Positions 17,113 through 25,201 of a DNA stretch of 64,000 bases are shown piece after piece. Under the pieces are notes generated by a model that saw only the letters and a program-made list of their open reading frames with translations, was not told the origin of the DNA and did no database searches. The DNA comes from Bacillota bacterium. Its GTDB lineage: Bacteria; Bacillota; Clostridia; DSM-8532. The position numbers were made by a program, and so were the translations under genes. The DNA lies in the NCBI GenBank assembly GCA_023415825.1, contig JAEZJF010000029.1:47647-111646 (forward strand). Direction: 5' to 3'. Positions within the stretch are counted from its first letter, which is position 1. Each line of letters begins with the position of its first letter.

Positions 17113-17676
17113 TTAAAGATATCTACGGACTTTTTTACAGTATTCCAGGTATTCTTCACCATAAATTCTTTTTAAAGAATCTTCTTCTTTAAGTACCTGA
17201 CGATTGAAAAGCCATATGCCTAAAACTAAGTACAGCAATAATATCCAGTTTGGAATAATCAGAAAGATTCCAAGCAGAATCAATCCAAAAGCAGTATAGA
17301 TTGGGTTTCGGCTGTATGCAAAAACGCCTCCCGTTATCAGCGTGCCCGGATGTTCTTGGTCTATGCCGACTCGGAAGCTTTTGCCAAAATAAATCAGGCT
17401 TAACAAGAATAGTATAAGCCCCACCATACAAAGCATTACGCCAGTCCAACGCAATATTTCACTGTTAAATAGTTCGAAGCCAAGTTTCGGCCAATTTAGA
17501 ACGCCGGCAAGGATTTGATAAAAAAACAATAAAGCAAACGGAGGAATTAGAAAATCCTTTTTATCCATCTCTCCAAATCTCATCGCTTTAATTCCCATTT
17601 TTTTTAACATAAAAATACGTGATAAAACCAGTATTATAAGTAAGCTTACCGTTGCTACCGCAAAATACCCCTGCAT
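17113..17676 (-). CDS. Isoprenylcysteine carboxyl-methyltransferase-like membrane protein
   Basis: 187 residues with four to five hydrophobic helices and a good AAGGAG site. The C-terminal half carries the ICMT/PEMT signature: FRVGIDQEHPGTLITGGVFAYSRNPIYTAF, where RNP and the later E-E pair (GEEYLEYCKKVRRYL) mark the S-adenosylmethionine-binding region. Bacterial members methylate small molecules or lipids; the substrate here is unknown. It lies in a run of same-strand small genes (16.2-20.2 kb). Confidence 0.82.
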   Translation of the reverse strand: MQGYFAVATVSLLIILVLSRIFMLKKMGIKAMRFGEMDKKDFLIPPFALLFFYQILAGVLNWPKLGFELFNSEILRWTGVMLCMVGLILFLLSLIYFGKSFRVGIDQEHPGTLITGGVFAYSRNPIYTAFGLILLGIFLIIPNWILLLYLVLGIWLFNRQVLKEEDSLKRIYGEEYLEYCKKVRRYL

Positions 17677-17704
17677 ACTTCCCGCTCCTTTTTATGCGTA
17701 AAAT

Positions 17705-18412
17705 CTAGCACCTGACGTTTTTACGCTTGAAACCCAGCCTACCTTTATCCACAGCCTTTTGGATTTCATCAGCAGCCACAGGGACACTGCATTTGGTTTT
17801 CCCCCTGAACACGTCCACAGTTCCTATGCTGTTTGCTACAGACATCGCTTTTTCATGCAACGGAATATAGGAAACCCCTACGGTTGCGATAAAATTATTC
17901 ATGGCGTATTTGGCTCGGTCTGGACTACCGTGAATCGTTTTCTCCACCGTCTCGAGCATAGTATTGATCTTTTCTCTGTCAAACTCCTCATCCTTGCGGT
18001 TGCCTAATAGCCAACAATAACAGCTATATCCGGCGGACACATACAATTCTTTGCCGGTTGCAATCCATCTGTCGGAAACAGCCTGCGCAAAATCTGTTTC
18101 CGCAAGTGTTACAGCCACGATAAAATCTGAAATCATGTAAAAATAAGCGTCTTCCATCCACCTGTCAAAATCCGCTTCGGACATGGCTCTTGGGTCTGCG
18201 ATCATACCTGCAAGATACATGGCGTCATAATTGCCGGTAGCATAAAGCTCATCCGCAAGGACCTGATTTATCTTTATTCTTTTGGTGATTGGCTTCATCG
18301 CACCTGTTGCAACTCCAAAAAGAGGTTCGTGCGCACCCTGTTGCATATATACTTTTTTTGTTCGCTCCGAACCCAATAATTCAAGTTCCTGTAAAACTGT
18401 CTGAACGTTCAC
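17705..18412 (-). CDS. DNA alkylation repair-like (AlkD-type HEAT) protein
   Basis: 235 residues from a GTG preceded by GGGAGGAG. An ATG at 18499 is in frame but would overlap the upstream gene and lacks a clear ribosome binding site. The segment VLQELELLGSERTKKVYMQQGA, then PLFGVATGAMKPITKRIK resembles the start of AlkD/AlkC-like alkylpurine glycosylases. The remainder (YDAMYLAGMIADP, MSEADFDRWME) continues the helical-repeat pattern. The inferred role is excision of alkylated bases. The family call is confident; catalytic competence was not checked. Confidence 0.72.
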   Translation of the reverse strand: MNVQTVLQELELLGSERTKKVYMQQGAHEPLFGVATGAMKPITKRIKINQVLADELYATGNYDAMYLAGMIADPRAMSEADFDRWMEDAYFYMISDFIVAVTLAETDFAQAVSDRWIATGKELYVSAGYSCYCWLLGNRKDEEFDREKINTMLETVEKTIHGSPDRAKYAMNNFIATVGVSYIPLHEKAMSVANSIGTVDVFRGKTKCSVPVAADEIQKAVDKGRLGFKRKNVRC

Positions 18413-18474
18413 AGAAGCTCCTCCCGTCAATTTATTAATGCCTATTATCTTTACTTCATCACATAACAAACTTT

Positions 18475-18846
18475 CTATTTCCGCCAAAAAGTTGAGCATT
18501 CCGCCTTATCCAAAATATTAAACTCGATCATTTTCTCAAGTAATGAAAAATCAACCGGACTATCCCACGGGATACGTACCAACTCCTTGGTGTGGTCATA
18601 ACCAGCCTGCACAAATTCATTAGAAAAATGATTAATCCCTGCCCTTTCAGGGGCAACAGCCAAATGATGCTTGGCTACACTAAAGCCGATGATAAATGTG
18701 CCGTGATCGGTAAACATAGGCTGATTCCATGCAATTTTAGGCATCAAATTTGGGAATTTCTTAATTATCCATCCCAAAACCTCTTCCACCCGAGCCCGAT
18801 GCTGCGGGTTATCAATATGCTCTAAGTATTCTGCAAAAACTTCCAT
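18475..18846 (-). CDS. DUF1801/YdhG-like small protein
   Basis: 123 residues with an AGGAGAG ribosome site. The pattern VLGWIIKKFPNLMPKIAWNQPMF, then GTFIIGFSVAKHHLAVAPE and a C-terminal WRK is that of the YdhG/DUF1801 fold, some members of which are described as frataxin-like iron chaperones. No transmembrane segment is visible. It is followed 62 nt later by the alkylation-repair-like gene. Function is uncertain beyond the fold family. Confidence 0.75.
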   Translation of the reverse strand: MEVFAEYLEHIDNPQHRARVEEVLGWIIKKFPNLMPKIAWNQPMFTDHGTFIIGFSVAKHHLAVAPERAGINHFSNEFVQAGYDHTKELVRIPWDSPVDFSLLEKMIEFNILDKAECSTFWRK

Positions 18847-18897
18847 GTTGTTCTCTCCTAAAATAAATTTTGTTTTGTTAGAAAAGGATGGAGAAGC

Positions 18898-19296
18898 TCA
18901 CCCCTTGCGGTTGGTTATATTTAAGGCAATGGCAGCGCGGATTAGCTTCTTAAGCGCCTCCTCATCCACCTCATCTCCCTCGTGGATGTCGATGGCCCTC
19001 CTGGTGTTCCCATCCAGGCTTGAGTTGAAAATATGCGAAGGATCCTTCAGTGATGCTCCCTTGGCGAAAGTCATCTTCACGGCGTTCTTGTAAGTCTCCC
19101 CGGTGCATATTATCCCATCGTGAGACCACACAGGGGTCCCCCTCCACTTCCACTCCTCGACTACCTCCGGGTCGACCTGCCTGATCAGGTTCCTCACCTT
19201 CGAGAGCATCTGGCCCCGCCAGTCGCCCAGTTCTTCAATTCTCTCATCGATTAGTTGGGACGGGGATTTCGTGTCTTTCGCAGACTGCTTTTCCAT
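18898..19296 (-). CDS. DUF1801 domain protein
   Basis: 132 residues from the ATG preceded by GGAGGG; another ATG five codons upstream is less well placed. DUF1801 features: LIDERIEELGDWRGQML, then VEEWKWRGTPVWSHDGIICTG, and KMTFAKGASLKDP. Base composition is visibly richer in G and C than the neighbours, with AGG, CTC and CCC codons frequent, which suggests recent transfer. The protein is probably cytoplasmic; its biochemical function is unknown. Confidence 0.78.
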   Translation of the reverse strand: MEKQSAKDTKSPSQLIDERIEELGDWRGQMLSKVRNLIRQVDPEVVEEWKWRGTPVWSHDGIICTGETYKNAVKMTFAKGASLKDPSHIFNSSLDGNTRRAIDIHEGDEVDEEALKKLIRAAIALNITNRKG

Positions 19297-19426
19297 AGTA
19301 AAACCCTCCATCAGTAGATTTTGAATGTGGCTACAAAGATTTTATAAAAGACATCATTTATATAATATCTGAGATAATTCTCTATTTCATGTAGCTATGG
19401 TCCTAATTAATAATAAAGCTGTAGTG

Positions 19427-20221
19427 TCAAATAGTGGTGTGCTTACATCTGCCAGCTAGAATCCCTCTTTTAATAGCGGAAGCTAGCCCTTCTGGATTTT
19501 CCCATGCCATGGAGTGGCCAGCCTGCTTAACGATTTCAATTTGAATACCATGCTCTGTAAGAATCTGCATATCCGAATCTGGCAATGAGTTCTCACCAAA
19601 GATGAATGTTCTAGGGCATTCAAGTGAATATAATATGTTTCTCCATGATGGATTCCCTCCCTCCGCAGCAGATTTGGATATCAAATATGCTGCTTTAGGA
19701 AGCCACACCGACAGGGAAGCCGCCCACATTCGATTTCCACTTTCTCGGCTGTCATACAACAAAGCATTAAATCCACCATCAATAAATTCGGCCATGTCAA
19801 AATCAGCGATGTATTTACTTGTTGACCCTTCAGCGCTTTTGTCAAGATTTGACTCACTCAATATAATCTGATGAAGCCTATCTCGACATTTATCAGCTAA
19901 AGAAAGGGCAACAGCTCCGCCTAAACTATGTCCAAACAGGATAAATGGCCCCAGATTTAAATAATCGATAAATTCCATCAAGTATTCTGCATGATCTTCA
20001 ACGGTATAGGTGAAATCATGAGGCTTATCACTATAACCAGCACCTAAAAGATCCACGAGAATGCAGCGATGGCTCTTCAAAGAATCCTGTGCAGCAACTT
20101 CTGGATAATCAAATGAGCCTGCACAACCAAGTCCATGGATAAAAAGTATTGGTATGTCTTTACCGGGGAGATCCTGATAGCGCATTACATGCCCAGCTTG
20201 ATTGATTATGTATTCTCTCAT
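19427..20221 (-). CDS. Alpha/beta-fold hydrolase
   Basis: 264 residues from the ATG after GAGGAG; an upstream in-frame ATG at 20254 has no ribosome site. Motifs are the oxyanion loop FIHGLGCAG (about residue 33), nucleophile elbow FGHSLGGAVAL (about 97) and terminal histidine QAGHSMAWENPEG (about 240). The lid-like middle region is rich in aromatic residues. No signal peptide is present, so it is cytoplasmic. Substrate unknown; family members include esterases, haloperoxidase-like and C-C hydrolases. Confidence 0.82.
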   Translation of the reverse strand: MREYIINQAGHVMRYQDLPGKDIPILFIHGLGCAGSFDYPEVAAQDSLKSHRCILVDLLGAGYSDKPHDFTYTVEDHAEYLMEFIDYLNLGPFILFGHSLGGAVALSLADKCRDRLHQIILSESNLDKSAEGSTSKYIADFDMAEFIDGGFNALLYDSRESGNRMWAASLSVWLPKAAYLISKSAAEGGNPSWRNILYSLECPRTFIFGENSLPDSDMQILTEHGIQIEIVKQAGHSMAWENPEGLASAIKRGILAGRCKHTTI

Positions 20222-20319
20222 ATAAACATTCTCCTCTGTATCGATAATTAACAATAATTTAGAAGCACCTCCGAATAACAGAAATTTATTTGAAGTATGA
20301 AGGTGGTTCTAGAAAAAAT

Positions 20320-20342
20320 AAGGCAAAGCAAAAATTGCCTTG
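20320..20342 (-). terminator. Intrinsic terminator
   Basis: On the minus strand AAGGCAA and TTGCCTT pair around a short A/T loop and are followed by ATTTTTT. It closes minus-strand transcription entering from the 20.4-20.7 kb side. Confidence 0.6.
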
Positions 20343-20375
20343 TCTTATGTGATTTAGTACTTCTTAAAATGCTTA

Positions 20376-20525
20376 TTACCTGTAGTTGCTTTCATCCCAA
20401 ACTCCATATTCCCCGAAACCTAGAACGTATATATCTTCCTCTTTTCCAACGTTCTCTAAGTAAAATTTATTACTCAATCGTATATCACCTACGAAAAATA
20501 AATACTCTTTAAAAAATTTTATCAT
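20376..20525 (-). CDS. Possible small protein or gene fragment
   Basis: A 49-codon frame (MIKFFKEYLFFVGDIRLSNK, ending in DESNYR) precedes the terminator at 20320-20342. Its composition looks protein-like, but there is no convincing ribosome binding site. Longer in-frame extension to 20678 looks non-coding. It could be the 3' end of a decayed gene. I do not recognise it. Confidence 0.25.
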   Translation of the reverse strand: MIKFFKEYLFFVGDIRLSNKFYLENVGKEEDIYVLGFGEYGVWDESNYR

Positions 20526-20631
20526 GACCAATACTAATAGTCTATTGTGAATTCCGAAATATGGAAAACAGCAAAAGCTATAAATAGGACAAATAGAAAA
20601 AAGTCCCATCCAAAAGACTGACAAAGCGAAG

Positions 20632-20669
20632 CCACCCGGCTTATATCTTTTGAAATTAAAGCCGGGCGG
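20632..20669 (-). terminator. Stem-loop downstream of the PadR-DUF4180 gene
   Basis: Minus-strand RNA can form an 11-bp stem (CCGCCCGGCUU with AAGCCGGGUGG, one G-U) about 75 nt after the gene's stop. There is no immediate U-run, so termination is uncertain. The surrounding stretch 20222-20742 otherwise holds only the small doubtful frame at 20376-20525 and the terminator at 20320. Confidence 0.4.
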
Positions 20670-20742
20670 TCTTATCACACAATTTCTATTTTGGCGTATC
20701 CACTTAATCTATTCCTTTACAGCCACAAGCACCTTTAACCCT

Positions 20743-21705
20743 TCAATTATTATTGTTCAAAAGCCAGCGTTCTGCTTCATCAAGATTCCTATAGACTCTG
20801 AATGTATTACCTCTGTTGCTCTCGGAAATAAGCTCCGTGAACTTGCCTTTGATCCTGCTGTCATCAAGCACTGCTACCGTCTTGATATTATACTGTACAA
20901 ATTTCTGTAATATTGCCCCAGCAACGCCGGTTTTTAATTGCAGAAACTCATCGGACAATCTTTCCCCATGGATCAGTAAAAGGTTTGTTCCGTTCTCCGC
21001 ACAAATAGACACGAGATCCAATGCATCACGCTCCGCTTGAATAAGTGCTCCCGGATGGCCTAATTTCACATATTTTTGGTTATCCTTCTCTACGATCTGA
21101 TGTTCCATTATTTTTTCCTCCCTTTCAGTCACAATAGCACCACCTTCGTATGTCTCGTATTCTGCACTATCAAAATGCAGAAGTGTCTGCCGAACTTTAT
21201 TCACCCACTCCAGCTCACTTTCATGCCTTTTCAGGACATTATCATAGAGTAATCCCCAAATGGCTGCTTCTCTGGGTGTTCGATCCGGAGAGAAGAAGCC
21301 TGTCTTCATCTTCTCCTGTTGAATTGCAATCAGACTTTTTACTTCCTGTTCATACCTGTCCAACAGCATCCCTATCTCGTTGTTATTCAGCTGTGCTGTC
21401 CATGCCAGCTGGATAACAAAAGTATTCCTTGTTTCAGGCGCTTCTGGAAAAGACAGGGACCATTGTTTTAACTCCGCTAAACCGGCTTTTGTGATTGTAT
21501 ATATTTTTTTTGATGGCGAACTGTCTTGATGAAAAACCTCACTCGTTACATAGCCTTCATTATAAAGTTCGAGCAATGCCTTATAAATCTGATTGTTATT
21601 GCCGGACCAATGCATAAAAGGTGATTCCTGCATAATCCTTTTAAGTTCATAACCTGTAAACGGCTTATAACTCAGCAGTCCTAAAATGGCATACATAATT
21701 GACAT
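20743..21705 (-). CDS. PadR-family regulator fused to DUF4180
   Basis: 320 residues. The N-terminal ~180 residues are a PadR (Vir-like) regulator: MYAILGLLSYKPFTGYELKR, then NNNQIYKALLELYNEGYV and SKKIYTITKAGLAELKQW, with a C-terminal helical dimer region. Residues about 200-320 are DUF4180 (KYVKLGHPGALIQAERDALD, then GTNLLLIHGERLSDEF and LLNNNN at the end). At the join a second ribosome site (AAAGGGAGG) precedes an internal ATG at 21106-21108, which would yield a free 121-residue DUF4180 protein. The start has GTGAGG 5-7 nt upstream, which lies in a long palindrome. Confidence 0.85.
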   Translation of the reverse strand: MSIMYAILGLLSYKPFTGYELKRIMQESPFMHWSGNNNQIYKALLELYNEGYVTSEVFHQDSSPSKKIYTITKAGLAELKQWSLSFPEAPETRNTFVIQLAWTAQLNNNEIGMLLDRYEQEVKSLIAIQQEKMKTGFFSPDRTPREAAIWGLLYDNVLKRHESELEWVNKVRQTLLHFDSAEYETYEGGAIVTEREEKIMEHQIVEKDNQKYVKLGHPGALIQAERDALDLVSICAENGTNLLLIHGERLSDEFLQLKTGVAGAILQKFVQYNIKTVAVLDDSRIKGKFTELISESNRGNTFRVYRNLDEAERWLLNNNN

Positions 21706-21712
21706 AACAACA

Positions 21713-21760
21713 CCTCACTCACTATCATATGTTAATTGTAACATATGATAGTGAGTGAGG
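21713..21760. promoter_or_regulatory. Perfect 48-nt palindrome with PadR-type core
   Basis: Two perfect 22-nt arms (CCTCACTCACTATCATATGTTA and its complement, one arm exceeding the quoted limit only when joined) flank a 4-nt centre ATTG. The core ATGT-N8-ACAT (21729-21744) is the classic PadR operator consensus. One arm contains the ribosome binding site of the PadR-DUF4180 gene, so in RNA it would be sequestered. The element also lies 55 nt after the last sortase gene and could insulate the pilus operon. Confidence 0.7.
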
Positions 21761-21814
21761 CAATATGAATTTCTGAGATGTCATAATTTTTACCGGAAGG
21801 ACTCCAGCAGGCGC

Positions 21815-22528
21815 TTACCTCTCACAATACACTACATAACGCTGGTAATTGTGCCTGTACGGATGGCAGGTAATAAGCGTCACCAAATCTCTGCCTTCCT
21901 GAATCAATATTTCCTGGACATCAGCGGGCTTGATTACTTTTATTTCGGCCACACGATAGGCAAGCGTCTCCCAGACGCTCGTGACAGTGATTTCGTCCCC
22001 GATCTGAAGTTTCTCAATATCCCGGAACATCGCTGCTGTGCTCATGCCCCGGTGGGCGGCCAACACGCAATTGCTACTCTCTCCGCCGATAGGCAGTGAT
22101 GTCTGTGTCAAATGTCCAGCGCCCTTGCGCATGTTTTCTCCAGTAGCCCCCAGGTAGATAGGCAGCTTTACGTTCATGCGCGGGATGCTGAGATATCCCA
22201 CAATATTCTGATGAAAGCCCCATTCGGTGAGATTAAAACTCGCCATTTGGTAAGAAAAAGCATCTTTAAGATCTTTCTGTTTGTTCTCATAAATCTCCCG
22301 GTTATATGCCTGCATGGCAGCATACAAATCGTCAAAGCCGGTCATGTCGCTGTCAAAACCTTCTTGGAGGCTGTCATCCGCTAGTTTGGAGGCTTCCTGC
22401 TGAAATTCAGCAATTACCTGATCCGCTTGCCTTGAATAGAGCAATTGAGCAATATGAGGGTATGCCAGCACAGCGATCCCAGCCAGCAGGATCAGGATTG
22501 CAATAATCCGCATTATGTTTCGTCCCAC
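21815..22528 (-). CDS. Class C-type sortase, second of two
   Basis: 237 residues from a GTG with GGAAGG upstream; the ATG at 22513 that overlaps the previous stop (TAATG) is an alternative. An N-terminal membrane helix is followed by the sortase barrel: VGYLSIPRMNVKLPIYLG, catalytic His in LAAHRGMS, Cys in LVTLITCHPY and Arg in YQRYVVYCER. Unlike its neighbour it lacks a recognisable DPx lid and a C-terminal membrane helix. It could be a second pilus-polymerising enzyme or act to anchor pili to the wall. Last gene of the pilus operon. Confidence 0.87.
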   Translation of the reverse strand: MGRNIMRIIAILILLAGIAVLAYPHIAQLLYSRQADQVIAEFQQEASKLADDSLQEGFDSDMTGFDDLYAAMQAYNREIYENKQKDLKDAFSYQMASFNLTEWGFHQNIVGYLSIPRMNVKLPIYLGATGENMRKGAGHLTQTSLPIGGESSNCVLAAHRGMSTAAMFRDIEKLQIGDEITVTSVWETLAYRVAEIKVIKPADVQEILIQEGRDLVTLITCHPYRHNYQRYVVYCER

Positions 22529-23484
22529 CAGCGCACCTTCCTTTCCTTGGATTTTTTGCCGTGCTGTTTCCTTTTCCGTGGCTTGGCGGCCAGATGGCGG
22601 CTCTCAGGCATGGTGTGCTTTGGTTCAGTATCGGGTACTTCCTGCTTATCTTTCCTGCGCCGCAGGATGAGGGCAAGCAGAATCAGCACGAGCATAAGCG
22701 CAGTCGTGACAGCGGCGGCAATGAACAGTGTCCGCTCTTCTGACGTCCAGCCATCAATGGTTTCCTCCATTGCGGCCTTTTTTTCGGCTTGGGGTATATA
22801 TTCTATCCGCGTCCCGCGCACCAGCAGCCGATGGCTGTTCACACCATAGGGCGTACAGGTAATTAGGGTCGCGTAATCTTCATCTTTAGCGGGCTTCAAA
22901 GCGCTGGTGTCGGAAGGCTCCACCACCTTGATTTGGTCAACTTGATAAGCCAGTGTTTCGTTTAATATATAGAGGTAGAATGTATCACCCTCTTTGAGTT
23001 CAATTAAATCGGTGAACATACGCGCGTGAGTTAGCCCTCTGTGTCCCGTCAATATCGTATGGGTACCGCTACCTCCTACAGGCAGGGCGGTTCCCTCCAG
23101 ATGACCCACGCCTTTTTGCAGCGTAGCTTCGGAGGTCCCGTGATAAATTGAGAGATTGACGTTTATTTTCGGGATGTACACATGTCCCATTGTACCGTTA
23201 ACGTTCAAAATTCCCTTGTAGTTCTCATCTAAAACCATGCCGCTCCCCGGTATAAACGGGTCTTGAATGGTTCCTCCGGATAATTGCTCGTTGTATTCCT
23301 GCGCCCGCTTCCATTCCGCATTGAGCGTTTTCTCATCGATCTCATCAACGGATTTTGAATAAACCTGTACGGCTTTGGAAGCGTTTTGATCCGAAAAATA
23401 GATCGCGACGTAAGGATAGAAAATCATTCCGGTGCCAAGCAGCACTATGAAGACGATCAGCAAAGCCCTTTTCATGTTTAACAT
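22513..23484 (-). CDS. Class C sortase (pilus polymerase)
   Basis: 323 residues. It has an N-terminal membrane helix, a lid motif (DPFIPGSG near residue 85), the barrel strand MGHVYIPKINVNLSIYHGTS, catalytic His in LTGHRGLTHA, Cys in ATLITCTPYGVN and Arg in SHRLLVRGTR. A C-terminal membrane helix (about 245-275) and a basic tail follow. This layout is diagnostic of pilus-assembling class C sortases, which join pilins through an LPxTG threonine and a pilin-motif lysine. It follows the backbone pilin by 28 nt and overlaps the next sortase. Confidence 0.92.
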   Translation of the reverse strand: MLNMKRALLIVFIVLLGTGMIFYPYVAIYFSDQNASKAVQVYSKSVDEIDEKTLNAEWKRAQEYNEQLSGGTIQDPFIPGSGMVLDENYKGILNVNGTMGHVYIPKINVNLSIYHGTSEATLQKGVGHLEGTALPVGGSGTHTILTGHRGLTHARMFTDLIELKEGDTFYLYILNETLAYQVDQIKVVEPSDTSALKPAKDEDYATLITCTPYGVNSHRLLVRGTRIEYIPQAEKKAAMEETIDGWTSEERTLFIAAAVTTALMLVLILLALILRRRKDKQEVPDTEPKHTMPESRHLAAKPRKRKQHGKKSKERKVRWWDET

Positions 23485-23512
23485 CAAATTGAATTAGCCC
23501 CGTATTTGCCCT

Positions 23513-25111
23513 TTATTTCCCTGTGGGTTCCTTCTTCCTTTTGGTTGCAACAATAAGGATCACCGCGATCCCTACGAGCGCAATGCCGCTCACGGTAAAT
23601 ATCAATGTGCCGGTACCGCCCGTCTTTGGGAGTGTGAAGCCCTGATAGTTCTTGACCTTTACTTCCATCGTGTAATACTTTTCCTCGGTTGCCGAAGAGT
23701 CGAAGGTTACCTTCACAGGCCCGGACAACATGTTGTACCCGTTCGGGGCCTGGGTTTCCACCAGCCAGTACTCCTGATAGACCGTGCTGCCGGAGTTTAC
23801 GATGTAGTCCTTGATTCCCGCGAAGAAAGCCTCACCTCTATTATCGGTGATTACTACCCAATCTGTCGCACTATCATAGCCTGTATCGCCTTGATCCAGG
23901 ATATTGTTATCAATATCCATGCGCAGAAAGTTACCGTCTTTTGCATTCTGTTCGCTGGTCGCGATCTTGAATCTTGCACCGGGCAGAAAAGCAGTTCCAG
24001 AGGAACCTGTTTTTATGATTTTAATCGCACCAGTGTGTAGCTCGGTCGGTGTTTCGGTGTTAACTTCTTTATCTTCACCCGCCTTGTTTATAAATTCAAT
24101 GGCGGCGCGATTTTCCACCGTATATCCGGGATTACTGATGATATTTGAATTGACTATCGCCACAAAGTCGATTTGCAAGAACTTGTAGCTCTGATCGGAA
24201 AGGTAAGTGCGGCCTACGGCAGTGAAACTCACCGTCAGTAAGTTGGAGGTATCATCGACGGTATAGTGGGTATTTTCGGTCAATAGCATACCGCTTGATA
24301 AACCGGCCTTGGTGGTGGCGGCCTTTACAGTAACGCTATTTGGTTTATATGTCAGGGCCGAATCCAATTGGTCGGTGATGTCATACTTATTGGCATCCTT
24401 AATATCCCAAGGGATGGAGGGGGTGATGGTATAGCTCACCTCATCACCAATGTTGACAGAATCGATATTGACGGTTTTTTCGATGGAATGGCTCTCGTTC
24501 TTGGGATATACATGCACGGTAGTGAGCCAGCCATCCCCCGTGGGGTTGGTCATAGGCACCGCCACCACAAATGGCGCAGTAGGAGAGGAAACACTCGCGT
24601 GCGTCTGTTCCACGACCAGATAAAGGCCCTGCGGCAGATCAGCCGCCGTGGCCTGACCGGTACCCGCACCGTCGGAGCCGGTCGTAACGCTTGGCACAGA
24701 GGCCGCCGCTACAGAGAAGGTTTTGTTGTTGCTATCGGTAATACTGGTCGGGTTTGTGTAGCTGTCAAGGGTGAGGGCGCCGGGAGCGGGATAAATGCCA
24801 TCAGAGGCAATCTCCACTTTATACAGTTTGAATGTGATGCCGTCCAGCGGTGTAGCGCCAGCCGGAGGCGTGGTCTCAGTACCGTCGTTGGGGCTGCCTG
24901 CCTGGGCTGTATCCGGCATCAGGTATTTGTGGATGACCAAATTACCTGTCTCGGGGGGAATACTTTGATACCCACCGCCCGAAGTCCCAATATTTTCACC
25001 AACTTCACCATCGGTGGGCTCCTCCACAGCCAGAGTGACGGTGGGGATCATACTTGCCACCATGAGCAGGATCATCAACAAAGTCATGAGTTTTCTGAGT
25101 TGCTTGTTCAT
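23513..25111 (-). CDS. Sortase-assembled pilus backbone pilin
   Basis: 532 residues with a good AAGGAG site. It has a signal peptide (1-29), then repeated CnaB/SpaA-like domains. The pilin motif WLTTVHVYPKN (about residue 200) supplies the lysine used for polymerisation. An E-box, YWLVETQAPNGYN (about 455), supports an intramolecular isopeptide bond. The sorting signal LPKTGG near residue 495 is followed by a hydrophobic helix and the tail KRKKEPTGK. Together these identify the major pilin that the adjacent class C sortase polymerises. Confidence 0.93.
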   Translation of the reverse strand: MNKQLRKLMTLLMILLMVASMIPTVTLAVEEPTDGEVGENIGTSGGGYQSIPPETGNLVIHKYLMPDTAQAGSPNDGTETTPPAGATPLDGITFKLYKVEIASDGIYPAPGALTLDSYTNPTSITDSNNKTFSVAAASVPSVTTGSDGAGTGQATAADLPQGLYLVVEQTHASVSSPTAPFVVAVPMTNPTGDGWLTTVHVYPKNESHSIEKTVNIDSVNIGDEVSYTITPSIPWDIKDANKYDITDQLDSALTYKPNSVTVKAATTKAGLSSGMLLTENTHYTVDDTSNLLTVSFTAVGRTYLSDQSYKFLQIDFVAIVNSNIISNPGYTVENRAAIEFINKAGEDKEVNTETPTELHTGAIKIIKTGSSGTAFLPGARFKIATSEQNAKDGNFLRMDIDNNILDQGDTGYDSATDWVVITDNRGEAFFAGIKDYIVNSGSTVYQEYWLVETQAPNGYNMLSGPVKVTFDSSATEEKYYTMEVKVKNYQGFTLPKTGGTGTLIFTVSGIALVGIAVILIVATKRKKEPTGK

Positions 25112-25201
25112 TGTTTCTTACTCCTTACATTTAATGGATTATTATATAAAACGCATTTGATTGATTCCGCATTTTTACATTACTTTACTCCGTCATGAGC
25201 C

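Noticed and set aside
20297..20512. 71-codon plus-strand frame in the 20.2-20.7 kb gap
   Set aside because: Begins inside a terminator region, lacks a ribosome site and looks non-coding.
24368..25198. 276-codon plus-strand frame antisense to the backbone pilin
   Set aside because: Low-complexity residue runs and no start signals; the pilin motifs on the other strand are decisive.
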